The notes below the pieces were generated by a model. It was not told where the DNA came from. It searched no databases and saw nothing but the letters and a program-made list of their open reading frames with translations. The translations under genes were made by a program, and so were the position numbers. Below are positions 25,914 through 35,669 of a DNA stretch of 64,000 nucleotides, one piece after another. Numbering within the stretch: the first letter of the stretch is position 1; each line of letters starts with the position of its first letter. The DNA comes from Filimonas lacunae (lineage in GTDB: Bacteria > Bacteroidota > Bacteroidia > Chitinophagales > Chitinophagaceae): contig NZ_AP017422.1 in NCBI RefSeq assembly GCF_002355595.1, forward strand, positions 4,774,001 to 4,838,000, written 5' to 3'.

Positions 25914-28586
25914 TTACAACATCGACAAAATTTCTTCCAGGTCACTGTCTGTTTTAACATTCACTTCCCTGGCCTTACTACCCTGATTAGGTCCTACAAT
26001 GCCAGCTGCTTCAAGCTGATCCATCAGCCTGCCTGCACGGTTGTAGCCCAGTTTCATCCGGCGCTGAATTAAAGAAGTACTCCCCATCTGGTTTTGTACC
26101 ACCAATCGGGCCGCATCTTCAAACAGCGGGTCGCGGTCGCTTAAATCCAGCTCTTTGTCGCTCATGTCCTTTTCATCCACATATTCAGGCAGTAAAAATG
26201 CCTGCGGGTAACCACGCTGGTCGCCAATAAACTCACACACGCTTTCTACCTCCGGAGTGTCAACAAAGGCACACTGTAAACGTGTGATTTCGCCATTATA
26301 GCTAATCAGCATGTCCCCTTTACCAATCAATTGCTCTGCACCGCCGGCATCCAAGATCGTGCGGCTATCTATTTTGGAAGATACTTTAAAGGCAATACGT
26401 GCCGGGAAGTTAGCCTTGATAGTACCGGTAATGATGTTTACCGACGGGCGCTGGGTGGCAATGATCAGGTGAATACCAATGGCACGGGCCAGCTGGGCCA
26501 AACGGGCTATCGGCATTTCCACCTCTTTACCCGCCGTCATAATTAAATCGGCAAACTCATCCACTACCAGCACGATAAACGGCAGGTATTGATGCCCTTT
26601 TTGCGGGTTCAGCTTGCGTTTGATAAACTTCTCATTATATTCTCTGATGTTACGGCAGCCTGCTTCTTTTAACAGATCGTACCGGTTGTCCATTTCAATA
26701 CACAACGCATTTAGCGTGTACACTACCTTTTTAGTATCGGTGATGATACTCTCCTCTTCACCAGGCAGTTTGGCCAGAAAGTGTTTTTCAATAACACGGT
26801 ACAGGCTCAACTCCACCTTTTTAGGATCAACCAACACAAACTTCAATTGTGATGGGTGCTTTTTATATAACAGCGATACCAGCAGGGTGTTAATACCTAC
26901 CGATTTACCCTGGCCGGTGGCACCCGCCATCAGCAAGTGCGGCATAGCCGCCAGATCTACAATAAAGTTTTCATTGTCAATGCTTTTACCAATAGCCACC
27001 GGTAGTGAAAACTGCGTGTTCTGGAATTTGTCGGAAGCCAGCAGGGTGCGCATGCTAACTATGCTTTTGCGCACATTCGGCACCTCAATACCAATTGTGC
27101 CTTTACCCGGAATAGGCGCAATAATACGAATACCCAGGGCCGCCAGACTTAATGCAATATCATCTTCCAGGTTTTTAATACGGCTGATACGTACCCCCGG
27201 TGCAGGTACTATTTCATATAAAGTTACCGTAGGCCCCACCGTTGCACTGATACGCTGAATAGCAATATCGTAGTTTTTCAGTGTGGCAATGATCTGGTTT
27301 TTATTCGCTTCCAGCTCGTTGGGGTCGTGTACAATTTTATCCGTGCCATGTGCTTCCAGCAAATCCAGGCTCGGGTGTTTATAATCGCGCAGGTCCAGCG
27401 TTGGCTCGTACACCTCTGCCACCGTATGGCGAATCATGATCGGGTTTTCTTCCAGGTCTTCCTCTTCTCCTTCTTCGGGCAGGTTTTTAATTTCCAGCTC
27501 CATGTCTTCCAACACCGGCTGCTTATTGCGGCCTTTCACAGGCAATTCCGGTTCTGGCTCCGACTCTTCTTCCACTTCTTCTTCTATCACCTCTTCTTCT
27601 TCCGCAAAAGGCTCTTCTACGTATGCTTCTTCTACAGGTTCCTCATCTCCCACTTCTTCCTCTTCATACATCACCGACTCATCAATAAAAAGGGTTCCGC
27701 CTTCAATAGCTTCCACTTCCGGCATTTCCTTTTCTATTATCTGTAGTTCGGTCATAGGGTTAGCAGTTACCTCCAGCTCGGGTGTAGGAGTTACAATCCC
27801 CTTATTATTCTTCAGCTTGTTTTTGTTAGGAATCGTATTTGGTAAAGCACTGGTATCGTCGTTACCAGGCTCTTCTTTCAGATTTTCTTCTGCTGCTACG
27901 GCGGCCATGGCAGCAGCCATACTATCCTCCGTTTTGGCAACCGCAGGCTTAGGCTTGCTTTCGGGCCAGGTAAACTTCGGATTAAAACGCCAGATCACAT
28001 AAGCAAATGCAGCAGTGGCCAGCAAAAAACCGGTACCCACTTTGCCAATCCATTTTACCAGCCAGGCTTCTATCAGTTCGCCCATAGCTCCACCCCACGA
28101 AAACTCGCTGCCACTGGTAAAAAAGCTAAACGTTACGCTTATCACCAGCAGGCCCACAATCATATATTTCAGATTGCGCATCAGGCTAAACACCTTTTTG
28201 CCAAACAACAGGTTTACGCCTAATACAAAAAAGAAAGTACAAAACAGGTAAGCCGAAAGACCAAAGCCCTTATATATAAAGCAATGGGCAGTATAAGCCC
28301 CCAGGGCGCCCAGCAGGTTGCTTACTTTAATATCGTCGGTGCTGAATATTTTGGCGCCAAACTGCATCACCTTATCCTGGTCTTCCTGCCAGGTAAAGAG
28401 ATAGGAAGTTAAAGCGATGAACAGGAAAATGGAGAACAACAAGCTAACAGCACCTGCAATTTTAGAGGTTCGCTCATCTTTCACTACTTCTTTAACCGTC
28501 ACCTCAACCTCTTTTTCAGGCTTTAACTCATCCGGATCGGGCGGAGGAGGTGGTGGCGGTGTTTTCTTTTTAAGTCTGTTGGCCAT
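25914..28586 (-). CDS. ftsK: DNA translocase FtsK
   Basis: This protein of about 890 residues moves chromosome ends through the division septum. The N-terminus has a proline run after basic residues and then about four to five membrane helices (LFSIFLFIALTSYLF, FFVLGVNLLF and others, about residues 40-220). A long acidic linker rich in Glu and Pro follows (about residues 225-380). The motor has Walker A GATGQGKSVGINTLLVSLL, Walker B FIVLVVDEFADLIM and IIATQRPSVNIITG. The C-terminal gamma winged helix (GSTSLIQRRMKLGYNRAGRL) reads KOPS-type sites. The start at 28586 is preferred because a perfect -7 element lies at 28603-28610; the longer frame to 28658 has no family features. Confidence 0.97.
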   Translation of the reverse strand: MANRLKKKTPPPPPPPDPDELKPEKEVEVTVKEVVKDERTSKIAGAVSLLFSIFLFIALTSYLFTWQEDQDKVMQFGAKIFSTDDIKVSNLLGALGAYTAHCFIYKGFGLSAYLFCTFFFVLGVNLLFGKKVFSLMRNLKYMIVGLLVISVTFSFFTSGSEFSWGGAMGELIEAWLVKWIGKVGTGFLLATAAFAYVIWRFNPKFTWPESKPKPAVAKTEDSMAAAMAAVAAEENLKEEPGNDDTSALPNTIPNKNKLKNNKGIVTPTPELEVTANPMTELQIIEKEMPEVEAIEGGTLFIDESVMYEEEEVGDEEPVEEAYVEEPFAEEEEVIEEEVEEESEPEPELPVKGRNKQPVLEDMELEIKNLPEEGEEEDLEENPIMIRHTVAEVYEPTLDLRDYKHPSLDLLEAHGTDKIVHDPNELEANKNQIIATLKNYDIAIQRISATVGPTVTLYEIVPAPGVRISRIKNLEDDIALSLAALGIRIIAPIPGKGTIGIEVPNVRKSIVSMRTLLASDKFQNTQFSLPVAIGKSIDNENFIVDLAAMPHLLMAGATGQGKSVGINTLLVSLLYKKHPSQLKFVLVDPKKVELSLYRVIEKHFLAKLPGEEESIITDTKKVVYTLNALCIEMDNRYDLLKEAGCRNIREYNEKFIKRKLNPQKGHQYLPFIVLVVDEFADLIMTAGKEVEMPIARLAQLARAIGIHLIIATQRPSVNIITGTIKANFPARIAFKVSSKIDSRTILDAGGAEQLIGKGDMLISYNGEITRLQCAFVDTPEVESVCEFIGDQRGYPQAFLLPEYVDEKDMSDKELDLSDRDPLFEDAARLVVQNQMGSTSLIQRRMKLGYNRAGRLMDQLEAAGIVGPNQGSKAREVNVKTDSDLEEILSML

Positions 28587-28602
28587 GTATAACGTTAACA
28601 GG

Positions 28603-28610
28603 CAAATATA
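28603..28610 (-). promoter_or_regulatory. -7 element of ftsK
   Basis: On the minus strand this reads TATATTTG, a perfect TAnnTTTG, 16 bases before the chosen ftsK ATG. No TTG is seen at normal -33 spacing. Confidence 0.55.
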
Positions 28611-28715
28611 ACGGTGAATATGATGAATTTCGTATAGTGTGAATAAGCAGCGGATCATTTTTTCATTTAATATTGTTTATTCAATCAACAGAAAAACACA
28701 TAATACTGTACCCGA

Positions 28716-29621
28716 ATGTTTGGTGTAACGATTTTAGGTAACAACTCTGCTCTTCCTGCTTACGACCGGCACCCCACCGCCCAGGTAATAACGTTGAACG
28801 AGCAGATATTTTTGATTGATTGTGGAGAGGGTACACAAATGCAATTAAGCAGGTTTAAAGTACGCCGGGGCCGCATTAATCATATATTCATTTCGCATTT
28901 GCACGGCGATCATTACTTTGGCCTGCCCGGTTTAATTACCAGTATGGGATTAATGGGCCGGGATAATGAGCTGCATATATATGCCCCAGCCAAGCTGGAA
29001 GAGATTATTCAGCTACAGCTGGACGTATCAGGAACTGCCCTGCCTTTTCGTTTACATTTTCACATACTGGGAGATGATGCCATACTGGTAGACAACACTA
29101 AATATACCATTGAAAGCTTCCGGGTTTTTCACCGGATAGACTGCTGGGGCTTTCTTATAAAAGAAAAGAAGAAGCCCAGACGTATAGATAAAGACAAAGC
29201 CATTGCCCACGAGGTGCCGCTGGCTTATTACGAACGCCTTAAAAACGGCGACGATTACGAAACCCGTAGTGGTGAAGTAGTGAAGAATGAATGGGTAACC
29301 ACCCCTAACACCCCCGGAAAAAGCTATGCCTACTGCGCCGATACCAAGTTTGACGCTTCTATAGCAGCAAGAGTAAAAGGAGTAAGTATGCTTTATCACG
29401 AAACCACTTATCTTAAAAACCTGCCCGAGCGGGCTTTTGAACGTTTCCACAGCACTACCGAGCAGGCAGCCGAAATAGCTACCCTGGCACAAACGCAAAA
29501 ATTACTGATAGGACACTTCAGCAGCAAATACGAAGTACTTGACGAGTTTCTGGCAGAAGCCAGCGCCGTATTTCCCAATACCGATCTGGCATTGGAAGGT
29601 GTTACCTACCTGGTTCCGTAG
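28716..29621 (+). CDS. rnz: ribonuclease Z
   Basis: This 301-residue metallo-beta-lactamase-fold nuclease trims the 3' trailer of tRNA precursors. The zinc motif SHLHGDHYFGLPGLI (HxHxDH, about residues 60-75) and the earlier LIDCGEGTQMQL are clear. YCADTKFD and LYHETTYL supply further ligands, and LIGHFSSKYE carries the final His motif. Length is typical of the short (RNase ZS) form. It is divergent from ftsK with a 129-bp shared upstream region. Confidence 0.96.
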   Translation: MFGVTILGNNSALPAYDRHPTAQVITLNEQIFLIDCGEGTQMQLSRFKVRRGRINHIFISHLHGDHYFGLPGLITSMGLMGRDNELHIYAPAKLEEIIQLQLDVSGTALPFRLHFHILGDDAILVDNTKYTIESFRVFHRIDCWGFLIKEKKKPRRIDKDKAIAHEVPLAYYERLKNGDDYETRSGEVVKNEWVTTPNTPGKSYAYCADTKFDASIAARVKGVSMLYHETTYLKNLPERAFERFHSTTEQAAEIATLAQTQKLLIGHFSSKYEVLDEFLAEASAVFPNTDLALEGVTYLVP

Positions 29622-29645
29622 GTAACACTCGTCTACTTCCATTGC

Positions 29646-30806
29646 TTACTTCTTTTGTAATTGTTCAAAGAAGTCTTTAATAAGGCTACTCAAATCATTT
29701 ACCTCATTCAATGGTAATGTAGCTGCTTTGTCAAACACATCGTGATAAGCTTTGATGCCTCCCATCGTATACAGGAAAAATGCAGGCACTCCTTTTTCAG
29801 AAAAGAAATAATGATCGCTATTCGCAGCCTTCCCTCTTTCATTCACCGCCGCCAGGTAATGCTTTTCGGCATTAATACTTTTGAGTTTGGCAAAAGCTTC
29901 TTTGTATTCCGTGGCATTCACTATAGTAACTCCTTCCTCCCCTGTTCCGGTAAGGTCCAGGTTCAGTAAAAAGCTAATCCTGTTTAAAGGTAGCAGCGGG
30001 TGTTCTGTATAGTATTTGCTACCCATCAGGCCAATTTCTTCGCCGGCAAAGCAAATGAAACCGATACTGTAAGGCTGTGGATGCGTAGCATAATAACGCG
30101 CCAGGTTTAGTAACAGGCCTACACCACTGGCATTATCGTTGGCCCCGGGAAAATAAGTGTCACGTCCCAGGCCACCCAGGTGATCGTAGTGAGCAGTGAT
30201 AAACAAAATGGAATCAGGATACTGCGTCCCCTTTACCATACCAGCAATGTTGGCCGTTTTAAATTTAGAAACGAGTTTATTGTCAAGATCTATAGCAATG
30301 CTGGCAGGCACTTCGTTAACAAATAAACTGCTGTCTACCTGCATAACGGTATAATCAGCCGCTTCGGGCGCTACGCTCCAGGTAAGTTTTTTCTCTAATA
30401 CCACTATTACACGGTTGGCGGCATCAATAAAAGTTTTACCATCTTTCTGCTGCAGCTCGCCTTTCCCTTTTATACCCCGGCTTTCGGGTGCCGGAATATA
30501 ATCTATACCCGGCTTTAGCTGGCGACCATTAATGGTAAGCGATACATTGCCGGGAAATGTATTCACCGGGTAGCTGAATGGCTGTGCATATGAATCTCCT
30601 TTCAAAGGCTGCAGACCAAAGCTTTTAAACTGTTGTTGCAGGTAGTCAGCTGCTTTGCCCATGCCATTATCCAGGTAGCCACGCCCTAAAAACCATTTGC
30701 TGGTAAGCGTGTCCACCACCTGGCGTATAAAAATGCTGTCTTGCTGTGCAAAGGCACAACCGCCCAGGCTCATGGCCAGCAGTAGTGCAACGATTTTGTT
30801 TTTCAT
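29646..30806 (-). CDS. secreted M28-family metallopeptidase
   Basis: This 386-residue exported aminopeptidase-like protein has a signal peptide containing SLGGC near residue 17, a possible lipobox, so it may be a lipoprotein. The zinc-binding residues are in FITAHYDHLGG, PGANDNASGVGLLLNL and ICFAGEEIGLMGSKYY, followed by LLNLDLTG and a His in NSDHYFFSEKGVPAFFL. This is the full M28 set, so it is probably active. It lies 24 bp after an esterase gene on the same strand and is likely co-transcribed. The peptide substrate is unknown. Confidence 0.92.
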   Translation of the reverse strand: MKNKIVALLLAMSLGGCAFAQQDSIFIRQVVDTLTSKWFLGRGYLDNGMGKAADYLQQQFKSFGLQPLKGDSYAQPFSYPVNTFPGNVSLTINGRQLKPGIDYIPAPESRGIKGKGELQQKDGKTFIDAANRVIVVLEKKLTWSVAPEAADYTVMQVDSSLFVNEVPASIAIDLDNKLVSKFKTANIAGMVKGTQYPDSILFITAHYDHLGGLGRDTYFPGANDNASGVGLLLNLARYYATHPQPYSIGFICFAGEEIGLMGSKYYTEHPLLPLNRISFLLNLDLTGTGEEGVTIVNATEYKEAFAKLKSINAEKHYLAAVNERGKAANSDHYFFSEKGVPAFFLYTMGGIKAYHDVFDKAATLPLNEVNDLSSLIKDFFEQLQKK

Positions 30807-30830
30807 ATAGAATAGTGCGGGGTTGCGTTG

Positions 30831-31964
30831 TTATTTAGCCAGCCACTTGTAAAAATCACCAAACTCTTTGCGCCAGTATTTTTCATTATGTTGCCCCAGC
30901 GGAAAATAGCTTCTGCGCAAATCATACTGGCTCTTCTTTTCAATAACACCAATGACCTTGTCCATATCCGGCACCATTTCATCACTCTCTTTACCACCTG
31001 CATAAAAATAAAAACGGGGTTGCACCTGCCATTTGGTATTGGTAAGATCGGTAGTCAAATCCGGAGCTATCCAAAAAGCAGGAGAAAACACACCTACTGC
31101 ACCAAACACCGTAGGATACTGCATCACAGCATACAAACTTATTAAACCACCCAGGCTGCTACCCGCTATCCAGGTATGTGCAGCATCTTTCTGGGTTCTG
31201 TACTTGCTGTCAATATAAGGTTTCAGCGTTTGTGCTATAAAATCAACATACTGCTTACCTTCTCCTGCACCATACTTCTGGTTATTGTAAGGGTTGTATT
31301 CCACATTCCTTTTATCGCCCCCATTATCAATACCCACTACTATACATTCCTTGCCGCCTGCTTTTTGCACAGAATCCAGGTATTCATCAATCCCCCACTC
31401 ATCACTGTTGCCCGTGTTTTCGTTAAACAGCTTCTGCCCATCGTGCATATATAATACCGGGTACGATTTGCCTTTTAATCCTTCATAACTTTTAGGCAGG
31501 TAAATCCAGATACGGCGGGTGCGGTTTAACTGTGGCATGTTAAAGGCCGAGTCCAGCAAATGCACCTGCGGAGTAGCAGTAAACGGACGTGGCTTATCGG
31601 GATAATCATCTTTCCAGCCGGGAATGGTAACGTTTACCGATTCGTCGTTATTCAGTTCAATGGTACGATTAGAAATATCTTCCCCTTTAGCAGTGGTTTC
31701 TACCTTATCCAGGCTACCGCGGGTAAACTTAAATTCATATTTACCGGCAGGCAGGTCTTTCAACACAATAGCCCGGCGTGTTGGGCCAAAAGGTTTCAGC
31801 TTATACTTGTCTTCACCGGGATTCCAGTTATTAAAACTGCCGGTTACATAAATGTCATCCAGCTTTTTTGCGCCCACTTCTGTTACCACTAACCGCAAAC
31901 TATACTGGGCCTGTGCCAGGGTGAATGCACAGCAAAAACAAACAAGTAAAAGAATTCTTTTCAT
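30831..31964 (-). CDS. secreted alpha/beta-hydrolase esterase with N-terminal E-set domain
   Basis: This 377-residue exported protein has a signal peptide (LLLVCFCCAFTLAQA). The N-terminal beta domain resembles glycogen- or starch-binding CBM20/CBM48 modules (DIYVTGSFNNWNPGEDKYKL, GKYEFKFTRG). An esterase D-like catalytic domain follows: YPVLYMHDGQKLFNENTG, nucleophile Ser in WIAGSSLGGLISLYA, and a likely catalytic His near FPLGQHNEKYW. Related enzymes cleave siderophores or acyl groups on sugars. It forms a two-gene unit with the M28 peptidase downstream. The substrate is not determined. Confidence 0.88.
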   Translation of the reverse strand: MKRILLLVCFCCAFTLAQAQYSLRLVVTEVGAKKLDDIYVTGSFNNWNPGEDKYKLKPFGPTRRAIVLKDLPAGKYEFKFTRGSLDKVETTAKGEDISNRTIELNNDESVNVTIPGWKDDYPDKPRPFTATPQVHLLDSAFNMPQLNRTRRIWIYLPKSYEGLKGKSYPVLYMHDGQKLFNENTGNSDEWGIDEYLDSVQKAGGKECIVVGIDNGGDKRNVEYNPYNNQKYGAGEGKQYVDFIAQTLKPYIDSKYRTQKDAAHTWIAGSSLGGLISLYAVMQYPTVFGAVGVFSPAFWIAPDLTTDLTNTKWQVQPRFYFYAGGKESDEMVPDMDKVIGVIEKKSQYDLRRSYFPLGQHNEKYWRKEFGDFYKWLAK

Positions 31965-32001
31965 GGGTTGAAAATAGGAAAAAACAGGGCATACATAAAA
32001 A

Positions 32002-32027
32002 AAGCGGCCATCTTTCGATAGCCGCTT
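32002..32027 (-). terminator. terminator after dapA
   Basis: An 11-bp stem with one mismatch (AAGCGGCCATC with GATAGCCGCTT) closes, on the minus strand, a GAAA tetraloop of GNRA type and is followed there by a run of T. It lies 21 bases past the dapA stop. Confidence 0.88.
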
Positions 32028-32048
32028 AGTCTATTTTAACTTAGTTCC

Positions 32049-32933
32049 TTATATCGTTTTCAGATAGCTGGCTATTTTCTGGTATAAGCCATCGCTCACC
32101 GGGGTAACCGGCAAACGCAGATGGTTACCAATAGAACCTTGCTGGGTCATAAACGCTTTTACACCAGCCGGGTTGTTTTCTGCAAACAACAGGTCGTAAG
32201 CCGTGAGCAAACTATTGTTGATAGCACGGGCTGCCACAAAATCGTTTTTCAAACTCAGGCGCACCAGCTCAGAGAACTGACCTGGGAAAGTGTTACCAAT
32301 TACACTGATTACACCATCCATACCACAGGCAATCTGCGACATAGCCAGGCCATCATCACCACTCACTACCAAAAAGTCTTCCGGCACCTCTTTCAAAATC
32401 TGCATGCACTGCATCATATCCCCACTGGCTTCTTTAATACCGCCAATGTTCTTTACCTCCTTCGCCAGGCGAATGGTGGTTTCGGCACTCATGTTCCTAC
32501 CGGTACGGCCGGGAACATTATATAATAATATAGGCTTAGGCGATGCTTCTGCCAATGCTTTATAATGTTGAAAAATACCTTCCTGTGAAGGTTTGCTATA
32601 ATAAGGAGCAGCGCTTAACACAGCAACAGCCTTATCCAGCGGAAAGCTCTTTAATTCTTCTATCAACTCCTGGGTGTTGTTACCACCAATACCCACTACT
32701 ACAGGAACACGATCGGCTACCTTATCAAAAGTATATTGTACAATGTCCAGCTTTTCCTTCTTGCTCAGGGTAGGCGTTTCACCGGTGGTACCCAGCGTTA
32801 CTACATATTCTACACCACCTGCTATTACACTGTCAATTACGCGGCCCAGCGCTTCAAAATCAACGGTAAGGGTGTCAGTAAACGGGGTGATTAACGCCAC
32901 ACCCGTGCCTTTTAATTGCTGACGAAGAGACAT
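32049..32933 (-). CDS. dapA: 4-hydroxy-tetrahydrodipicolinate synthase
   Basis: This 294-residue TIM-barrel aldolase condenses pyruvate with aspartate semialdehyde, the first step of the lysine and diaminopimelate branch. GTGVALITPF opens the barrel. TLGTTGETPTLSKKEKLD carries the Thr pair, ILLYNVPGRTG the catalytic Tyr, and NIGGIKEASGD the Schiff-base Lys. Length is normal. It lies just downstream of accA on the same strand (47-bp gap) and ends in a strong terminator. Confidence 0.97.
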   Translation of the reverse strand: MSLRQQLKGTGVALITPFTDTLTVDFEALGRVIDSVIAGGVEYVVTLGTTGETPTLSKKEKLDIVQYTFDKVADRVPVVVGIGGNNTQELIEELKSFPLDKAVAVLSAAPYYSKPSQEGIFQHYKALAEASPKPILLYNVPGRTGRNMSAETTIRLAKEVKNIGGIKEASGDMMQCMQILKEVPEDFLVVSGDDGLAMSQIACGMDGVISVIGNTFPGQFSELVRLSLKNDFVAARAINNSLLTAYDLLFAENNPAGVKAFMTQQGSIGNHLRLPVTPVSDGLYQKIASYLKTI

Positions 32934-32980
32934 ATCTATTTTAGATGTTAAATTGAACTATAACTAATGGCTACTCAGGT

Positions 32981-33952
32981 TTATCTGATATCGAAAAAGC
33001 CCATTTTATTGAATTTCTCGATACGGTCGTTGATGCGCTTTTCGGGCGCCACCTGTTTTATTTCCCTGAGAGCCTTCAGAATATGTGTCTTCAATATGTT
33101 GGCAGCCTCATCATAATCCCAATGGGCGCCACCTGCCGGTTCTGGTACAATTTCATCTACCAGGCCAAAACCATGCATATCTATTGCGGTTAATTTCAAT
33201 TGTTCGGCTGCTACTTCTTTCTTCTCCCAGCTACGCCATAAGATAGCGCTACAGTTTTCGGGAGAAATAACAGTGTACCAGGCGTTTTCCATCATCAGAA
33301 TTTTGTCGCCCACACCAATGCCTAATGCGCCACCACTGGCACCTTCACCAATAATTACACAAATTACAGGCACTTTCAGACGCATCATCTCGTAAATATT
33401 ACGGGCAATGGCCTCCCCTTGTCCGCGCTCTTCGGCTTCTAAACCAGGAAAAGCACCGGGAGTATCAATTAAAGTAACAACAGGCTTGTTGAATTTTTCA
33501 GCCAGACGCATTAAACGCAAAGCTTTACGGTAGCCTTCAGGGTTGGCCATACCAAAATTGCGCAGTTGACGCAGTTTGGTATTAATACCTTTTTGCTGAC
33601 CAATAAACATCACCGTTTCTCCATCCAGCTGACCAAAACCGCCCACCATCGCTTTATCATCTTTGATGTTCCTGTCGCCATGCAGCTCCAGGAAATCGGT
33701 GGTCATTTTGTCAATATATTTTAAAGTATATGGACGGTCGGGATGACGACTCAGTTGTACACGCTGCCATGGAGTAAGATGTGCGGTAATATCTTTCCTT
33801 TTATCCTCGATAGCATCTTCCAGCTTTTGAACACTGTCAGACATATCAATCTTACTCTTCTCTGCCGTTTGTTTTAGCTTGTCAATCTCTTCATATAAAG
33901 TTTTGATTGGCTGCTCAAAATCTAAAAACTGTCTATTGGGGTATTGAGGCAT
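32981..33952 (-). CDS. accA: acetyl-CoA carboxylase carboxyltransferase subunit alpha
   Basis: This 323-residue subunit works with AccD to transfer CO2 from biotin to acetyl-CoA for fatty acid synthesis. The N-terminal coiled segment ([16 protein letters not shown]) is typical. The crotonase-fold core has [41 protein letters not shown] and [17 protein letters not shown]. Length is typical. accD is not adjacent, as is common. The 287-bp gap to the next gene (33953-34239) holds the presumed divergent promoters, but no convincing -7 element was found there. Confidence 0.97.
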   Translation of the reverse strand: MPQYPNRQFLDFEQPIKTLYEEIDKLKQTAEKSKIDMSDSVQKLEDAIEDKRKDITAHLTPWQRVQLSRHPDRPYTLKYIDKMTTDFLELHGDRNIKDDKAMVGGFGQLDGETVMFIGQQKGINTKLRQLRNFGMANPEGYRKALRLMRLAEKFNKPVVTLIDTPGAFPGLEAEERGQGEAIARNIYEMMRLKVPVICVIIGEGASGGALGIGVGDKILMMENAWYTVISPENCSAILWRSWEKKEVAAEQLKLTAIDMHGFGLVDEIVPEPAGGAHWDYDEAANILKTHILKALREIKQVAPEKRINDRIEKFNKMGFFDIR

Positions 33953-34239
33953 ACGCTTTACTATCTAACTGTTGGGCGGTAAAATTACAGTTTGAAACAG
34001 ATTTTCAATGCTTAATTCTGTTTTTCTGCTATTTTTTCGGTCTTTCCGTGGCATTTTACGCTTATAACCGTTAGTTTAAGGCCCCAAAAAGAGCCATTCT
34101 GCACAATAATGCGGGTATTCACTTCTACAAATATCCCCTGCCTGCTCCTTTCACCGCCACTATTCCCTCATTCTTAAAACCGGCAGGATAATTGAACACG
34201 CACAGAGAACATATTATTATTTCATTTAAACCAACATCT

Positions 34240-34458
34240 ATGAAACGCTTTTTTGTACTATGTGTAGTAGCTGCTGCCTTTATCAGTGTTACCAGCTGTG
34301 GCAATAATGAGGAGAAGAAAAATGGTACAGATACATCTATTAATGCTCCTATGCCCGAAAATAATTCGCAGGCTCCGGACACCATAGGCGGACAAAATCT
34401 CGATTCATTTCACAGAGATACCACGCCAAGGCCATTCTCCGATTCTGCTCACCACTAA
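34240..34458 (+). CDS. small hypothetical lipoprotein
   Basis: This protein of about 72 residues has a signal peptide and a lipobox (ISVTSC, Cys about residue 20) followed by a hydrophilic, disordered tail rich in Asn, Asp, Pro and Thr, ending SDSAHH. No family is recognised. The ATG at 34240 places the signal peptide at the N-terminus; the earlier TTG at 34192 is unlikely. It lies 17 bp before ackA and may share its transcript. Confidence 0.65.
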   Translation: MKRFFVLCVVAAAFISVTSCGNNEEKKNGTDTSINAPMPENNSQAPDTIGGQNLDSFHRDTTPRPFSDSAHH

Positions 34459-34475
34459 AACTTATAAATTGTTTT

Positions 34476-35639
34476 ATGTCCAACACCCTTAAATGGATAC
34501 TGGTAATCAATTGCGGATCGTCCAGTATCAAATTCGGATTATATGATTATAAACAGATAACACTTCGTGTAAAAGGCGTTATCAAAGGCATTGGACACAA
34601 AAGCCATTTTTCAGTTACCGGGCAGCACGATAAGGCGATAGCCGATGAACATATCACTTTACAAAATCATGAGGCGGCGCTATTGCACCTGGTAGGCTGG
34701 TTGCAACAAGTGGGTTACGAACACCAGTTGCTGGCCGTAGGCCACCGGATTGTGCAGGGAGGATTACATCATACCGCTCCGCAACGATATACACAACAAC
34801 TAAAAACCGACCTGGAGCAGTTGATTCCTTTAGCGCCGCTTCATTTACCACTTGAATTGCTTGCCATTCATTTTTTTGAAAAACGGTATCCACGCCTGAT
34901 ACAGGTGTGTTGTTTTGATACGGCTTTTCACCAGGCAATGCCGTGGTATGCACAACAATATGCATTACCGGAAGCAGTTACGGCCGATGGCATTAAACGC
35001 TACGGCTTTCACGGCCTTTCGTACGATTATATTATGCAGCACCTGCACCCTGCCGGCAAAACCATTATAGCTCATTTGGGTAACGGCGCCAGTATGGCAG
35101 CAATGGATGAAGGAAAAAATATAGATACTACCATGGGCTTTACACCTGCCGGCGGATTGATGATGGGAACCCGTTGTGGCGATATCGATCCTGGCGTGTT
35201 ATTATACCTGTTGCAGGAAAAACATTATACAGCCGAGCAACTAAGCACACTTATTAATAAAGAGTCTGGTTTAAAAGGCGTTTCGGGCCTGAGTTCCGAT
35301 ATGGAACAATTGCTGGAAGACGCTGCAGATAACAAACAAGCTGATGCAGCTATTACCTTGTTCTGCTACCAGGCTAAAAAAAACCTGGGCGCATTGGCAG
35401 CAGCATTAGGCGGTTTGCAAACGCTTATTTTCACAGGTGGCATTGGTGAACACCACCCGGCCATTCGTGAACGCATTTGCCAAAACATGGCCTACCTGGG
35501 CCTTGTGCTGGATAAAAACCGCAATACCGAAAACGCCCCTGTTATTTCGCACCTGGCTTCTTCTGTAACAGTAAGGGTGATACCTACCGATGAAGAATAT
35601 ATGATTGCGACGTACACTGCACACCTGCTGAAAGGGTAA
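34476..35639 (+). CDS. ackA: acetate kinase
   Basis: This 387-residue ASKHA-fold kinase interconverts acetyl phosphate plus ADP and acetate plus ATP. ILVINCGSSSIKFGLYD is the first signature. Others are VGHRIVQGG, CFDTAFHQAMP, RYGFHGLSYDY, IAHLGNGASMAAMDEGKNID and DTTMGFTPAGGLMMGTRCGD, and GGIGEHHPAIRE near the end. It is followed 30 bp later by phosphoketolase, whose product is acetyl phosphate, so the pair forms a direct route from sugar phosphates to acetate and ATP. No pta is adjacent. Confidence 0.97.
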   Translation: MSNTLKWILVINCGSSSIKFGLYDYKQITLRVKGVIKGIGHKSHFSVTGQHDKAIADEHITLQNHEAALLHLVGWLQQVGYEHQLLAVGHRIVQGGLHHTAPQRYTQQLKTDLEQLIPLAPLHLPLELLAIHFFEKRYPRLIQVCCFDTAFHQAMPWYAQQYALPEAVTADGIKRYGFHGLSYDYIMQHLHPAGKTIIAHLGNGASMAAMDEGKNIDTTMGFTPAGGLMMGTRCGDIDPGVLLYLLQEKHYTAEQLSTLINKESGLKGVSGLSSDMEQLLEDAADNKQADAAITLFCYQAKKNLGALAAALGGLQTLIFTGGIGEHHPAIRERICQNMAYLGLVLDKNRNTENAPVISHLASSVTVRVIPTDEEYMIATYTAHLLKG

Positions 35640-35669
35640 TCCTTTTTTTTTGCTTTTAAAGTCTAACGT

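Noticed and set aside
26614-28002. Long plus-strand ORFs (26614-27258 and 27436-28002) opposite ftsK
   Set aside because: They mirror the conserved FtsK motor and its acidic linker, show low-complexity Ser/Phe-rich translations and no family features, and lack promoters.
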